A stretch of 64,000 bases of DNA from Prunus persica (Eukaryota; Streptophyta; Magnoliopsida; Rosales; Rosaceae): the NCBI RefSeq assembly GCF_000346465.2, contig NC_034009.1, positions 26,316,042-26,380,041 on the forward strand, read 5' to 3'. The translations under genes were made by a program, and so were the position numbers. The notes below the pieces were generated by a model, which saw nothing but the letters and a program-made list of their open reading frames with translations, ran no database searches and was not told where the DNA came from. This document shows positions 12,201 through 22,043 of the stretch, one piece after another. Position 1 is the stretch's first letter. Every line of letters begins with the position of its first letter.

Positions 12201-13542
12201 GTACTCAACTTTGGTAATATCTCTATTCCAAAATAACAATTCTTTCATCTTTTAATTACAATTAAACTAAAACTAATCTTGTGAATTTCATGTATTCGAA
12301 TCCGCAGTGATAACTTTTGGGCAGGACTCAATGATGAGAAAGTGACAAACCATGATCTCAAAGATATTGTATGGGACCTGGAACTGTCACAAAACGTAAG
12401 TATTTACCAATTCTATAACACACACTGCACTGTATTTTTTATTTGTGCTACCTATATTACCAATTTATAATTTCATTTTTCTCCAATCAATGTGAAACAG
12501 GTTATTGAGGCCTATATCCAAATAGAGGAGGATAAAATAGAGCCCATGCAGACAGAGAGTCCACAGTACATGTCCACATGGACTTGGGTAAGTATTATTT
12601 TGAAAATTCAAAATTGTTTAAACAGACAATGCACTGCAGTTTTCGAAAAATATATACTAACAAATTGTCATTCTATGATATCAGACTTACATGCAAAGCT
12701 TCCAAGAGCCATCTTGGCACAGGTTCCTGTATGAACACTTACTTGAAAAACTCGGGAAATGCAGTGTTCTTTTCTTCCCGATTATTTCAAAAGAAGAGTT
12801 CCACTTCACACTTCTCACATTTCACAAAAATGAACGAAAGTGGAGACACTACAATCCACTTAGATCGTTGGGACGTAGAAAAGAAGAAAGGTGCATTGAC
12901 ATTGCTTGAAACTTTGTAAGTGGAATGAAACTGTCTTAATTTCTCAGCACAAACACAAACAGAAACTGCATTGCAGTTTCTTAATTATACATACTGCCTA
13001 ATTTCAGACCAAAACTATAATATGCAATGCACTGATTACCATTTCTTTTTCTCTTTTTTTTCTTCTTCTTTAAACAGGTTAATATTGTTGAAGGGTGGCT
13101 AGAATATATAAGACCTCAAGCACGAGTGTTCATAGAAACTAAAAAAAAACCAACAATTGTGAAGCAAAAGGAAGGGCCCCCGACACTTGTACAAAAAGAT
13201 TTGACTCCAACTGAAGAACTCACTCTCAATTGGATTATGCAAAATCCATTGCAGTTTCCATTTGAGGATGACATGGAATGTGCTCAACAAAGTGTATCTT
13301 CGTAAGAATTGTGTCTACTCAACTATTCATTACAGTTTGAAATCATTCAAAAGCAAAAAAAACTAATCTCGTATTTCATTTGCAGATTGGATTGCAGCAT
13401 GTTCGTCATGTTCTATATGGATAAAATAGCACAAGGACAGCCCATTCCAAAAAGCGTGGACAAGAAATTCATGAATGAATATCGAGCACAATATGTCACA
13501 AAACTCATACACCACAAAAACTGTATAATTAATCGTCTCTAG
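9290..13542 (+). pseudogene. DUF1985-like/coiled-coil/Ulp1 protease gene of the MULE, three in-frame stops
   Basis: Exons read as 9290-10135, 10313-10447, 10523-10585, 10688-10750, 10843-11736, 11981-12213, 12308-12395, 12501-12587, 12685-12915, 13078-13301 and 13386-13542. All junctions keep one frame over 1007 codons, but TAG (9905), TAA (10343) and TGA (12907) interrupt it. The first two exons resemble the DUF1985 region of transposon-borne Ulp1 proteins (FQITGNAVTQILGLP, then LCMTFLFANSSSTLHW and YSWARAVSAYM). The long fifth exon is acidic/lysine-rich coiled coil. The last three hold the C48 SUMO-protease fold: His in EEFHFTLLTFHK, then YNPL where many relatives have Asp, and Cys in SLDCSMFVMFYMD. 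In this family the protease cleaves SUMO-like tags; in transposons its role is unsettled. Exons 3 and 4 are a duplicated pair. Confidence 0.85.
10511..10752 (+). repeat. Duplicated 63-bp exon pair in the Ulp1-like gene
   Basis: Exons 10523-10585 and 10688-10750 both have 63 bases, start with GGTATTTT after CATTGTACAG, and encode GIFKTPKKRKTTREEE and GILKTYKKRKTTGEEG. The duplicated block is about 165 bases and includes the 3' part of the preceding intron. Both copies are phase 0, so either or both can be spliced without breaking the frame. Confidence 0.88.
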
Positions 13543-14184
13543 TGATTTGCCTTTCGTTAACTCAAGACAATATGTATCTTAATTCTTGTGGATGTTTGTA
13601 AATATTTCTAGTTATGGTATATGAGAACATATTTCCTATACATATAAACTGTAATATAATCTTGGAACATGATGCAACAAAACGAAAAGGAAACAAACAA
13701 ACTGCACTGAATTTTCTGGTCAAAAATACTGCAACAAATTAAAACTGCAGTGCAGTTTATATAAATAAATAAAAATAAAAAATCAGCTCAAAAAATGTGA
13801 AAAGAACCCAAAAGCCAAAGCCATAATCAAAGTACTAAAACTTTGTTCAAAACACATTTAAGTAGGTCAGCATTGAAATGTAGTTTCTGCTCATAATCTG
13901 CAACAAATAAACAGAAACTGCACTGCAGTTTCTGCAACAAAATCTGCTCAAAATCTGAAAACAAGCATTGAATGGCAGTCGAAAATGAATATCCACTCAT
14001 TAAACAATTGTATAATTTTCATTAACTTCAAAAAAGAATCACAATATCCAATTAGAAGCTGTGTAGCCAATTACAAGCAACTAAAACTGCAATGCAGTTT
14101 TTGCAAAAAGTGCAACGCAGAAACTGACTATACATTCACTAAACCATATCTAAAATAAAAAAATTGTCAAATGAGAAGGAGTGT

Positions 14185-16618
14185 TCATATAATAGCCTTG
14201 CAAGTCTTCCTATTGTGCCCAGCAACACTGCACCGACTGCATTTCAATCGCCTTTTAAATTCACCAAAAACTTTGATCCTCTTTGTTGGTGGTCTTTCGG
14301 CTGGCCTCTTTGTAATTGGCGGAAGCACAACTCCAGCTGCAGAACCATTGCTGCCCAATCCTTTCCCAATATCTGGAATAGGAAAAATAGGACTCTCATA
14401 GGCTTTTCGAAAGAAGTCGGTTTTATAGTAACACTCCACGTAATCATAAACTGAATCTCTCTTTGCTAGGATTGCAGCCACCGCATGTGTGCAAGGAAAA
14501 CCGTCAATTTGCCAAAGACGGCAGGAACAAGTCCTTTGCTCGAGATCAACCATCACAAAATAATCAGCAAATACTTCAAAAAATAGTGCAATTAGAACGA
14601 CGAACTGCCCAAGTCCTACCGGCCTCCGCATTTTCACAGAGTCTAGTTTTCATCTCCAGACACAAAACTGTTGTCCACTTCTCCGCTTCAATTCGTCGTT
14701 GAGCATTCAATACCATCAATTTCTGTCGAATCCCTTCTATCAAAGGTAGCACCAGCAAATCTCGAAACACACCAACCCAATTATTAAAGGACTCCGCTAA
14801 ACGGTTTGCCATCTCCCCATAACGCATTCCTTTGAAAAATGCGTTGGCATAGTGATCTCTAGACAAATCAGATATAAATGCCTTCACTTTCGAACTCCCA
14901 ACAATCACCAACTCCTCCATTGCTACCTTAAACTCTTCCTCCGTAACAGCATATGCGCATTTACTAAATAAATTGATAACACGGTCTTGGAGCAGTTTCC
15001 CATAACCTGACTTCGGGTACTTTGATATCAAATTCTGTTTAAGGTGATAATAACAGTAAGAATGAGGCCATCCGGGAAACACAAACCCCATTGCATTTAA
15101 CAAACCTTGATTGCGGTCCGAGAAAAAGGTCACCACTCTCCCCATCGGTAGCAATATAGAAGCCAAATGTTGAAGAAACCAAGTCCAATTCTCCTCTGTC
15201 TCAGAATCAACAACTCCAAAAGCTAGAAATAAAACCCTGCAAAACAAAACCAAAAGCACAAGTATAAGCAAAAAAAGGGAAACTGCAGTGCAGTTTATGA
15301 AAACAAATCTGCTCAAATTTGAAATGAAACCAAAAGCCAAATCCATGATCCAAGTACTAAAACTAAGTTTAAAACACATTTAAGTTCATGAGCAGTTACA
15401 ACATTCCCACAGACATGCAAAAAATATTAATAAAATCGAATTATGAAACAAGAAACTGCAGCTAAAAATTGCAACAAATGAAAATCTGCAATACATTACA
15501 GTAACCATACCTTGATTTCCATTCTTTCCCGAAGCACAGAGAAGCTGCCCCTTGTACTTGCTCTTCAAAAACGTAGCATCAATGAACAACAAGGGTATGC
15601 AATATTGAAATCCAGCAATGCAACCGCCAAAAGACACAAAAAACCGTCGAAAGCGATTAATTCCAGCTTCACAATCAAGAGTGCAGAGAGAACCAGTGTT
15701 AGTTTCCTTTACAGCGTCCGCATACCACACTAACTCGTTGAAGGACTTCGACTCATCACCGTGAACGTCCAATTTAGCTAACTCTTTGCCAAACCATGCG
15801 TGGTAGTATGAAATGTCTATACCATAGTAAGCTTTGAACTCGTGTATAATCTCAACTGGCTTTAGCTCTGGTTTTGCACGAATTCTGTCCACAATGAGGG
15901 AGGACACCACACGAGACCTCATCATCTTACTCTTTGATTCCCGTATCCGACCTGCACATGTATGAACATTATTTAACGTCCGAATTACAAAACTGCCAGT
16001 AGCTTCACAACGAGAAGCATAAACATGCCAGCTGCAACCCTCCAATTTCTTATTCGAACAAACAGCAACCACCTGCTTCTTGTCATTGCTGGCATATAAA
16101 AAATTAAATCCTACTTCAAGAGCGTACTTGCACAATTTCAACCGGAACTCCTCTGCACCACCGTCAAACTTCTGCCCCACATGATGTATGTATGTCTCCC
16201 ACTCATTCGACAACAAAGGCTTAGCACTTGCTCTCTTCGACCTGCCCAAAAACTCGTTTCTGTCTTCGACAGTACTAGAACACGACGACTCGCCCTTTTC
16301 ACATGCTATCAACTCCTTATTTACACAAAAATCACCACTATATTCACTGCTCCCGCATAAATCCTTCACTAAAATATCAACAGTCTTCTCATTTGATATC
16401 AACAAAAATGTCCTCATCAAGTCCAAATCGCTATCCATTTCTAGAAAACAACTCGGATAACTGGGCACCGAATACCGTAATGTGAAACAACCCAACTGCA
16501 AACCCCTAAACCTCAGACACAAAGTCTTCAAAATATCAACCATGGATGACTCTGATGAAACTGAAAACATGATGGTTTCCGACTTATATGTGCACTTGGC
16601 AATGACACACACCTCCAT
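14185..16618 (-). pseudogene. MuDR-type MULE transposase with a frameshift
   Basis: Start chosen at MEVCVIAKC (16618). The N-terminus (about residues 1-90) resembles a PB1-like domain, followed by a FAR1/MuDR DNA-binding region with Cys/His pairs (CSNKKLEGCSWHVYAS, NNVHTC). The MULE transposase core has the first Asp in LLFIDATFLKSKY, the second in FFSDRNQGLL, and the HSYCYYHLKQN signature; a Glu follows in NRLAESFNNW. Then come a SWIM finger (CSC...CTH) and a CCHC knuckle (CSRCSVAGHNRKTC) near 14200. Exon 1 ends at 15511. With the nearest acceptor the frame is lost; an acceptor at 15222 (CTAG|C) keeps it but drops a few core residues. Beyond this, an A6 run on the plus strand at 14578-14583 shifts the frame just before the SWIM finger. 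The gene appears inactive, or the run is a sequencing error. Confidence 0.88.
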
Positions 16619-16679
16619 TAGCCTTGAAAATGCGAACAAAACAACAAACAAAAACAGAAAACAATTAAAATCACTAAAT

Positions 16680-17160
16680 AATGTACATGAGCAGTTGTAA
16701 CATTCCAATAGAAATCCAAATATTAGTATGAAATCGAATTATGAAACAAGAAACTGCACTGCAGTTTATAGTCAAAAACTGAAATAACAGAAACAACATT
16801 GCACTTTATGTGATAACATACCCTTAAATTTGAATAGAAACCAAAAGAAAACCATGTTCAAAGTACTAAAACTTAGATAAAAACACATTTAACTCCATGA
16901 GCAGTTGTAACATTGCCTTTTGAAACAAGAAACTGCAATGTAGTTTCTGCCAACACTCCAACAAACAGATGCAGTTTATAACAGAGGAGGCAAAACAAAT
17001 CGAATAGAAACCAAAAGGAAACCACGTTAAAAGTACTAAAACTAATATCAAAACACATTTAACTCCATGAGCAGTTGTAACATTGCCTTTATGAAACCAG
17101 AAACTGCAATGCAGTTTCTGCCAACACTCCAACAAACAGATGCAGTTTATAACAGACGAA
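16680..17160 (-). repeat. Right subterminal array of the MULE, inverted relative to the left
   Basis: A unit with AAAGTACTAAAACT, AACACATTTAACTCCATG, AGCAGTTGTAACATT and the palindrome is repeated with a period of about 170 bases (around 16860 and 17030), with a shorter copy near 16690. Read on the minus strand it matches the left array at 8.7-9.2 kb. Further single copies lie at about 13.79-13.87 and 15.30-15.42 kb, in the 3' flank and intron of the transposase. Confidence 0.88.
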
Positions 17161-17210
17161 GCAAAAAAAATCGAGCCACAAAACTGAGCTCGAAAAACCC
17201 AAAACTGACA

Positions 17211-17530
17211 GATTCGGCATGATAATCGAACGAAAGATTATCCAATTAGAAGGAAACAAACAAACTGCACTGAATTTTGGAACAGGATGTGGCATGATAA
17301 TCGAACGAAAAAGATTCGGCATGATAATCGAACAAAACAACTGACAGATTCGGCATGATAATCGAACGAAAAAGGAAGAAATATAAGGAAAACCAACTAG
17401 AAAATTGAGCTCCAACGGCGAGAACGAAAACGAAAACGAACGAAATCTGCCTGCCAAACGAACGAAATCTGCCTGCCAAACGAACGAAATTTGCCTGCCA
17501 AACGAACGAAATCTGCTGCCAAACAAACGA
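17211..17530. repeat. Two short tandem arrays at the right MULE end
   Basis: GATTCGGCATGATAATCGAA-type units recur four times between 17211 and 17370. They are followed by four copies of a 22-bp unit (GAAATCTGCCTGCCAAACGA type) at about 17436-17525. They lie between the inverted subterminal array and the approximate element end. Open frames across them are low-complexity (QISFVWQADFV repeats) and not gene-like. Confidence 0.85.
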
Positions 17531-17610
17531 GGACGAAAACGAAACAGAGAGAGAACAGGCTCGCGCCTTGTTTAAACATTCAGGGGCAAAAACGTCATTT
17601 ACTTTGTAGG

Positions 17611-18103
17611 TTTACAAATGGGCCAGGCTTTTTAAGAAGAAGGGTAGAATTGACTTATCAATTGTTATTTTTTACCTGGCTCAACGAATCTGGGCCTCTC
17701 TTTGGGCTAATCCAAAATAGTAGTTTTTTTCTAGATATTAAAACTAAAACCAAAATATCTAATATCTTACAAACTAATTAATAAAGTTAATTATGTCTAA
17801 AACCTAATTTTCTTTTATATATAAAGTCTCTTGTCACAACTTATTTATGAAACAAACTTTGGCAGAAAGTATTCTCATTCATCATCATGAGAATATGAGA
17901 TAGCAGAAGGATATCCACCCTCAACATTCATAAGTTCATAACACAACATCTGCACTCTTTTGGATCACAATTTTACATCATCCCATAAGCTTTAAGCCTC
18001 TTGACTTATGTAATTAGCATAGCACACAAAACACCTTTGTATAAAGAGTAAACAGACAGCACAGTTACAAAAACCAGAAACATACTGTAACTCAGATAAA
18101 TTC
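17611..18103. other. Flank between MULE and NRX-A
   Basis: A/T-rich, no coding region. The part from about 17880 to 18103 is likely the 3' UTR and downstream flank of the nucleoredoxin gene on the minus strand. Confidence 0.45.
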
Positions 18104-20362
18104 TCAAACTTTCCGGCACACATCACCATCACAAATGTATCCCTCCATTGCATTTGGAGCATCAGCTTTTGTTCCTTCCTTGTTGCTCAAAGCACATCTT
18201 GGGTGGAGATGAAAGTCACATTCTTTGCAGTAAAAAGACCAACCACTTCCCGGCTCCCTACACCAGCAAACATATTCGTGGTGAAGTACCCGTGTGAGCT
18301 CATGTTCAGCATGGAGTTCACTCTTCACTTTCTCAGGCCACCCCTTTGCTTCTTCCTCTAACTTTTCTTCCAAATGCTTCAAATGCTCTTCTGTGAATGG
18401 ATATGCATCAGCTCCATATGCTTGTATGAGCTGCCGTGCTTGCGTGCTGAGTGTCTGGCCATTGGGGCTAATGGCCACCAATGCAGGAATGCCTTGGATT
18501 TTGAATTTGCGCTGCACTAATGCCTTCCTTGGATCACCTAGCGGGAGGGCTAACCAAGGCATGGTCGAAAAGAACTCTTTGAAGGAGGAATGATCACGAT
18601 CACTTGAAATGAAGATAATTTCAAATGCACTATCCTTTGCCTTAATCTGATTGTATGCTTTTATAAGCTTAGGCATGAATGCGCGACATGGGGGACACCA
18701 ATGAGCTGAGAAATAGAGCATAATGTGCTTCCCAGCAAGCTCAGATACCGGTACCTATAGTCAAAGATAGAACAGAAACTTGAAAAACGCAATTAGAAAA
18801 CCTCTAATTAATGACCATAAAGAAACCTTTGAAATTCAATGGCATGGAAGATTAGAAAAGATTGAAGATTTTGAACCAAGAGGAAAATTGTACCTTGGAA
18901 CCGGTCTTTTCAATCACAAAGTTTCTGTCCCCAGCAACCAACAGTGACTCCAGAGTCTGTTCTTCGAGTTTTGCCTTTGAAATATCAGCAAGCTCAGCAA
19001 TCTTCTCAGCTGTAAACGGGTAGGCTTCAATGCCATACTCTTCAATGAGTTCAACTGCATTTGGGCGTAAGGTCTTCCCATCTTGCCCGATTATAACCAG
19101 TGTAGGTACATTTTCAAGCTCAAAGTGGCGAGCAAGTTTTTCACAGCTCTTGGCCTTAAATGGCAGTGCCAACCATGGCACTTGAAACCCTTGTTTGAAG
19201 TGTTCCTCTTCATAGTCTAGAGATATCAACACAATCTCAAAGTTCTCTCCTTTCTCCTTGAGTTTCTCATGGAACTTCAGAAGTGCCTGAGTAAAATCTT
19301 GGCATGGCTTGTGAGTATGAAGTGAGAAGTACAGGCCAACCATCTTTCCTTCAAGCTCAGATACAGGAACCTGCAAATACATGTACTCATGATCATCAAC
19401 TATCTCATTCATGTAAAAAAGAAAAGAAAAGAAAAGAAAAGGGGCAACCCAATATCATAGAAGTTCTAGCAATGTTGGCATGGGACAAAAAGTTGTACCT
19501 TACTCCCATCTTTCGAAATCAAATAATCCCGAGACCTAGAAACCAAGAGAGAACTCAAGGACTGATTCTCCTTAGCAGCTGCTTCTTGCTCTTTCAAGAA
19601 ATTGATCTTTTCCGCGGTGAATGGATAACCATCAACACCATGTTCCATCACAACTCTAGTCCCTTGATCAGTAGAAACCTTCCCATTGGCATCAATAATG
19701 ACAAGATTAGGAATCCCCCTAACCTTGAACAACTCCTTTAAGCGTTTTCGGGCCTCCAAATCTGAAAATGGAATGGCAAGCCATGGCATTTCAGAGAAGT
19801 AGCCACTGAATGACTTATCGTCTCTATCAGAAGAGATAAACACAACTTCAAAATCGCCTTTGGATGCCAAGTCCTGGTAGACCTCCACCAAGCTTGGGGT
19901 GAAACGGCGACATGGACCGCACCATGAGCCAGAAAAATACAACCCCACAATCTTTCCGCTCAAACTACTGATCTCAACCTACATATTCATCAAAGATCAC
20001 CATGACCCAGAAAATCAAACAGAGTCATCTCAATCTGTTTTTCATATAATCAAATGTCAAAGTCAAAACTTTGAGATGAAATTGGGAAAAAAAGCAATTG
20101 CAAATCATTTAATCAACTGGGTTTCTTCTATAACACATTTAGATGAGCATTCTAATATTCCCAAACAAAATGCGAACACTGCGGTCTGCTTTTTTTCTTC
20201 TCCAATCTCCATGAACATAAAGATGAAAACTTTATCAGAAATAATCAATTTCTGAGTATGGTTTACCTGGTCGGCGTTGTTGTGGACGAGGAAGTTCCTG
20301 TCCTCGGAGGAAAGCAGCGAAAACAGGTCGTGAACAACGCCGTCTTCGTCGCCGTTGGCCAT
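18104..20362 (-). CDS. NRX1: Nucleoredoxin A (three thioredoxin-like domains plus C1-like tail), 4 exons
   Basis: Exons are 20362-20267, 19978-19499, 19370-18894 and 18754-18104, giving 566 residues plus a stop. All introns are phase 0 and each of exons 2-4 is one thioredoxin-like domain, so gene and protein modules coincide. Active sites: WCGPC at residues 51-55 in domain 1, a degenerate THKPC in domain 2 with only one Cys, and WCPPC near 370-374 in domain 3. The tail has a C1-like zinc-binding pattern ([29 protein letters not shown]). Plant NRX1 proteins of this length and layout are disulfide reductases of cytosol and nucleus; family work links them to protection of antioxidant enzymes such as catalase. 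No signal peptide is seen. It is the most diverged of the three full-length genes here and lacks the local duplications seen for B and C. Confidence 0.93.
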
Positions 20363-20718
20363 GCTTGCTGAGTCTCTTGTGCTGTATTTTTGGTAATTAA
20401 CTTCGCCGGGTAACTCTGTGACTTTTTGAGGTTCGTTGAGACCACTAATCACTGAATATAATAACGAACAAACACGCAATTAGGAGCTGGCTGGCTAAGT
20501 GATTGAGTTGGATGCTTTTTCTGTGTTATTAAAATATTCTCTCTCCTCCAATCTCCATAGAGATTTTCAGACTCTTTCTTTTTTCATTAAAGAATAATGC
20601 TTGTTCTTTTTTAATAAGATATTGCTTGTTGGTGTAAATAAATATAAATCATGAAGCATAAAATCCCCTTAGACCAAGTCTTGTCACGTACACAGCAACT
20701 TTTTCTTTTGGGTCCAGT

Positions 20719-21723
20719 TAGGGCTCGTTAATGGGCCGGGCCGGGCTAGTTCCGGCTCAAATTTAATGGACTTGGATCGGGTCAAGTCGGGTTTTAAAGA
20801 GGAGAGATAAAATATTGGGCCGGGCCGAATTTTTTTAGAAAATTTAAAGCCTAAGCCTGACCCATGAGCCGGGCTTGAGAAAGTCCATCGAGCCGGATCG
20901 AGCTAAACCCAACCGGCCAGGCCTAAACGAACCGTACTTCATTAAAAAAAAAAAATCATAAACTTAATTATAAAGGCATTTTAGTCCAAATTTGATATTA
21001 AACTCCCTTAATTCCAATATTTTCACTTCAAACCAAATTCATAAAACACCCAATAAAGTCACACAACTTATAAGATTTTTCACAAAAATAATAAAACCAA
21101 GTATTATTTTTGAGGTTATTACATAATTAGATCGTAATATATTTTAAGAAATCATTTTTAAAAAAACCAAGTATAAAAAAAAAAAAATTAAGGATCGTAT
21201 GAATAAATATGCAAATATTTGGCGATGTGTTCAAGAAAAGCATGATTATATTTGGTGTTACGATTATGTTTCGTGATATGATTATATTTGGTGATGTGAT
21301 ATGTTGTTCATCTTATATATATATATATATATATATAATTGTTGAATTAATAATTGACACAAATTAATGTGTTAATCATCCAATTATAAACTAGGAATGA
21401 GTAAAGAAAAGTAAATGAAATGAAACAAATTATATATGTGATTTAAATAATATAATCCAAAACCTAAAATCTTATTTATATATAATTATATATATGGGCT
21501 TAACGGGTCGGGTTTTTGTGGGCGGGCTGGACCGGGCTTTTATGGGTTTAATCGAGCTGGACCTATGAGCCAGACCAGGCTTTAGACACCCAAATCCAAG
21601 CTTAGCCCAACCCAAAGCGGGGCGAGCCATTTCAAAATCCATAACGGGCCGAGCCAAGCTTTTTTTGATGAGTCGAGTGAGCCCCATCAGCCCATAAACC
21701 CGCAGACCAAATAATGAGGCCTA
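20719..21723. mobile_element. hAT-like non-autonomous element rich in GGGCCGGGC
   Basis: Ends are imperfect inverted repeats: TAGGGCTCGTTAATGGGCC on the left, and TAGGCCTCATTATTTGGTC read inward from the right. They are flanked by a diverged 8-bp direct repeat, GGTCCAGT (20711-20718) and GTTCCAAT (21724-21731), six of eight identical. The inside is G/C-rich near both ends and A/T-rich in the middle, with a TA microsatellite at about 21313-21337. No transposase was found. Confidence 0.65.
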
Positions 21724-22043
21724 GTTCCAATAGACAGCAACTTGTATGAAACTGGAATCGGTGGAATTTATCCTCCAAAACAATAATTAACAAAAGGATT
21801 CATAAGAAGAAAAAAAACCTTCCAACAAAAAAACAGCAAAGAAAAAACTAGATCGTGGTTTTGTTAACAGAATATAATATTATTTTATTAAATAAAAAAA
21901 GTTAGCCACGACTTTGGGTCAAGGCTCCTTTATTTCGTGTTTATGACAAAAAGAAAAGGAACCTTTCCTGTGTTGGCCATGGGCCATGCCTTTTTCGCCT
22001 GCCCGACATATTATATACACACGTTGGCAGCGTGCAAATAATC
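21724..22043. other. Ancestral 3' flank of the NRX-B unit, left part
   Basis: From about 21905 this sequence (TTTCGTGTTTATGACAAAAA ... GGCAGCGTGCAAATAATCAT) matches 38450-38575 in the NRX-C flank. It marks the old flank of the duplicated unit. No gene was recognised. Confidence 0.6.

Larger units (their letters stand above)
8767..17117. repeat. Dispersed 17-bp palindrome AAACTGCANTGCAGTTT
   Basis: Perfect copies were read at 8767, 9074, 11857, 11917, 12963, 13742, 13915, 14084, 15280, 16751 and 17101. One-mismatch copies are at 10234, 11797 and 16930 (start positions). Many half-sites (TGCAGTTT or AAACTGCA) lie between, mostly in introns of the Ulp1-like gene. The central base varies freely while the arms are kept. 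Several copies have longer arms, for example CAGAAACTGCA and its complement at 13913-13933, and a 25-bp palindrome at 8763-8787. No copy was noticed outside the element. Confidence 0.93.
8417..17610. mobile_element. Mutator-like element with transposase and Ulp1-type gene
   Basis: The roughly 9-kb segment carries a MuDR-type transposase (-) and a DUF1985-like/Ulp1 protease gene (+), transcribed towards each other, as in plant KAONASHI-like MULEs. Near the edges are tandem repeat arrays in opposite orientation (8.7-9.2 kb and 16.7-17.15 kb). A 17-bp palindrome recurs in introns and flanks throughout. Edges are approximate: only weak inverted similarity was seen (CCTACAAA at 8417 versus TTTGTAGG at 17603-17610, and CGCG at 8476 versus 17562), and no 9-bp target duplication was found, so it may be a MULE without terminal inverted repeats. 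Both genes carry disabling changes, so this copy is probably non-autonomous now, unless the changes are assembly errors. Confidence 0.85.
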
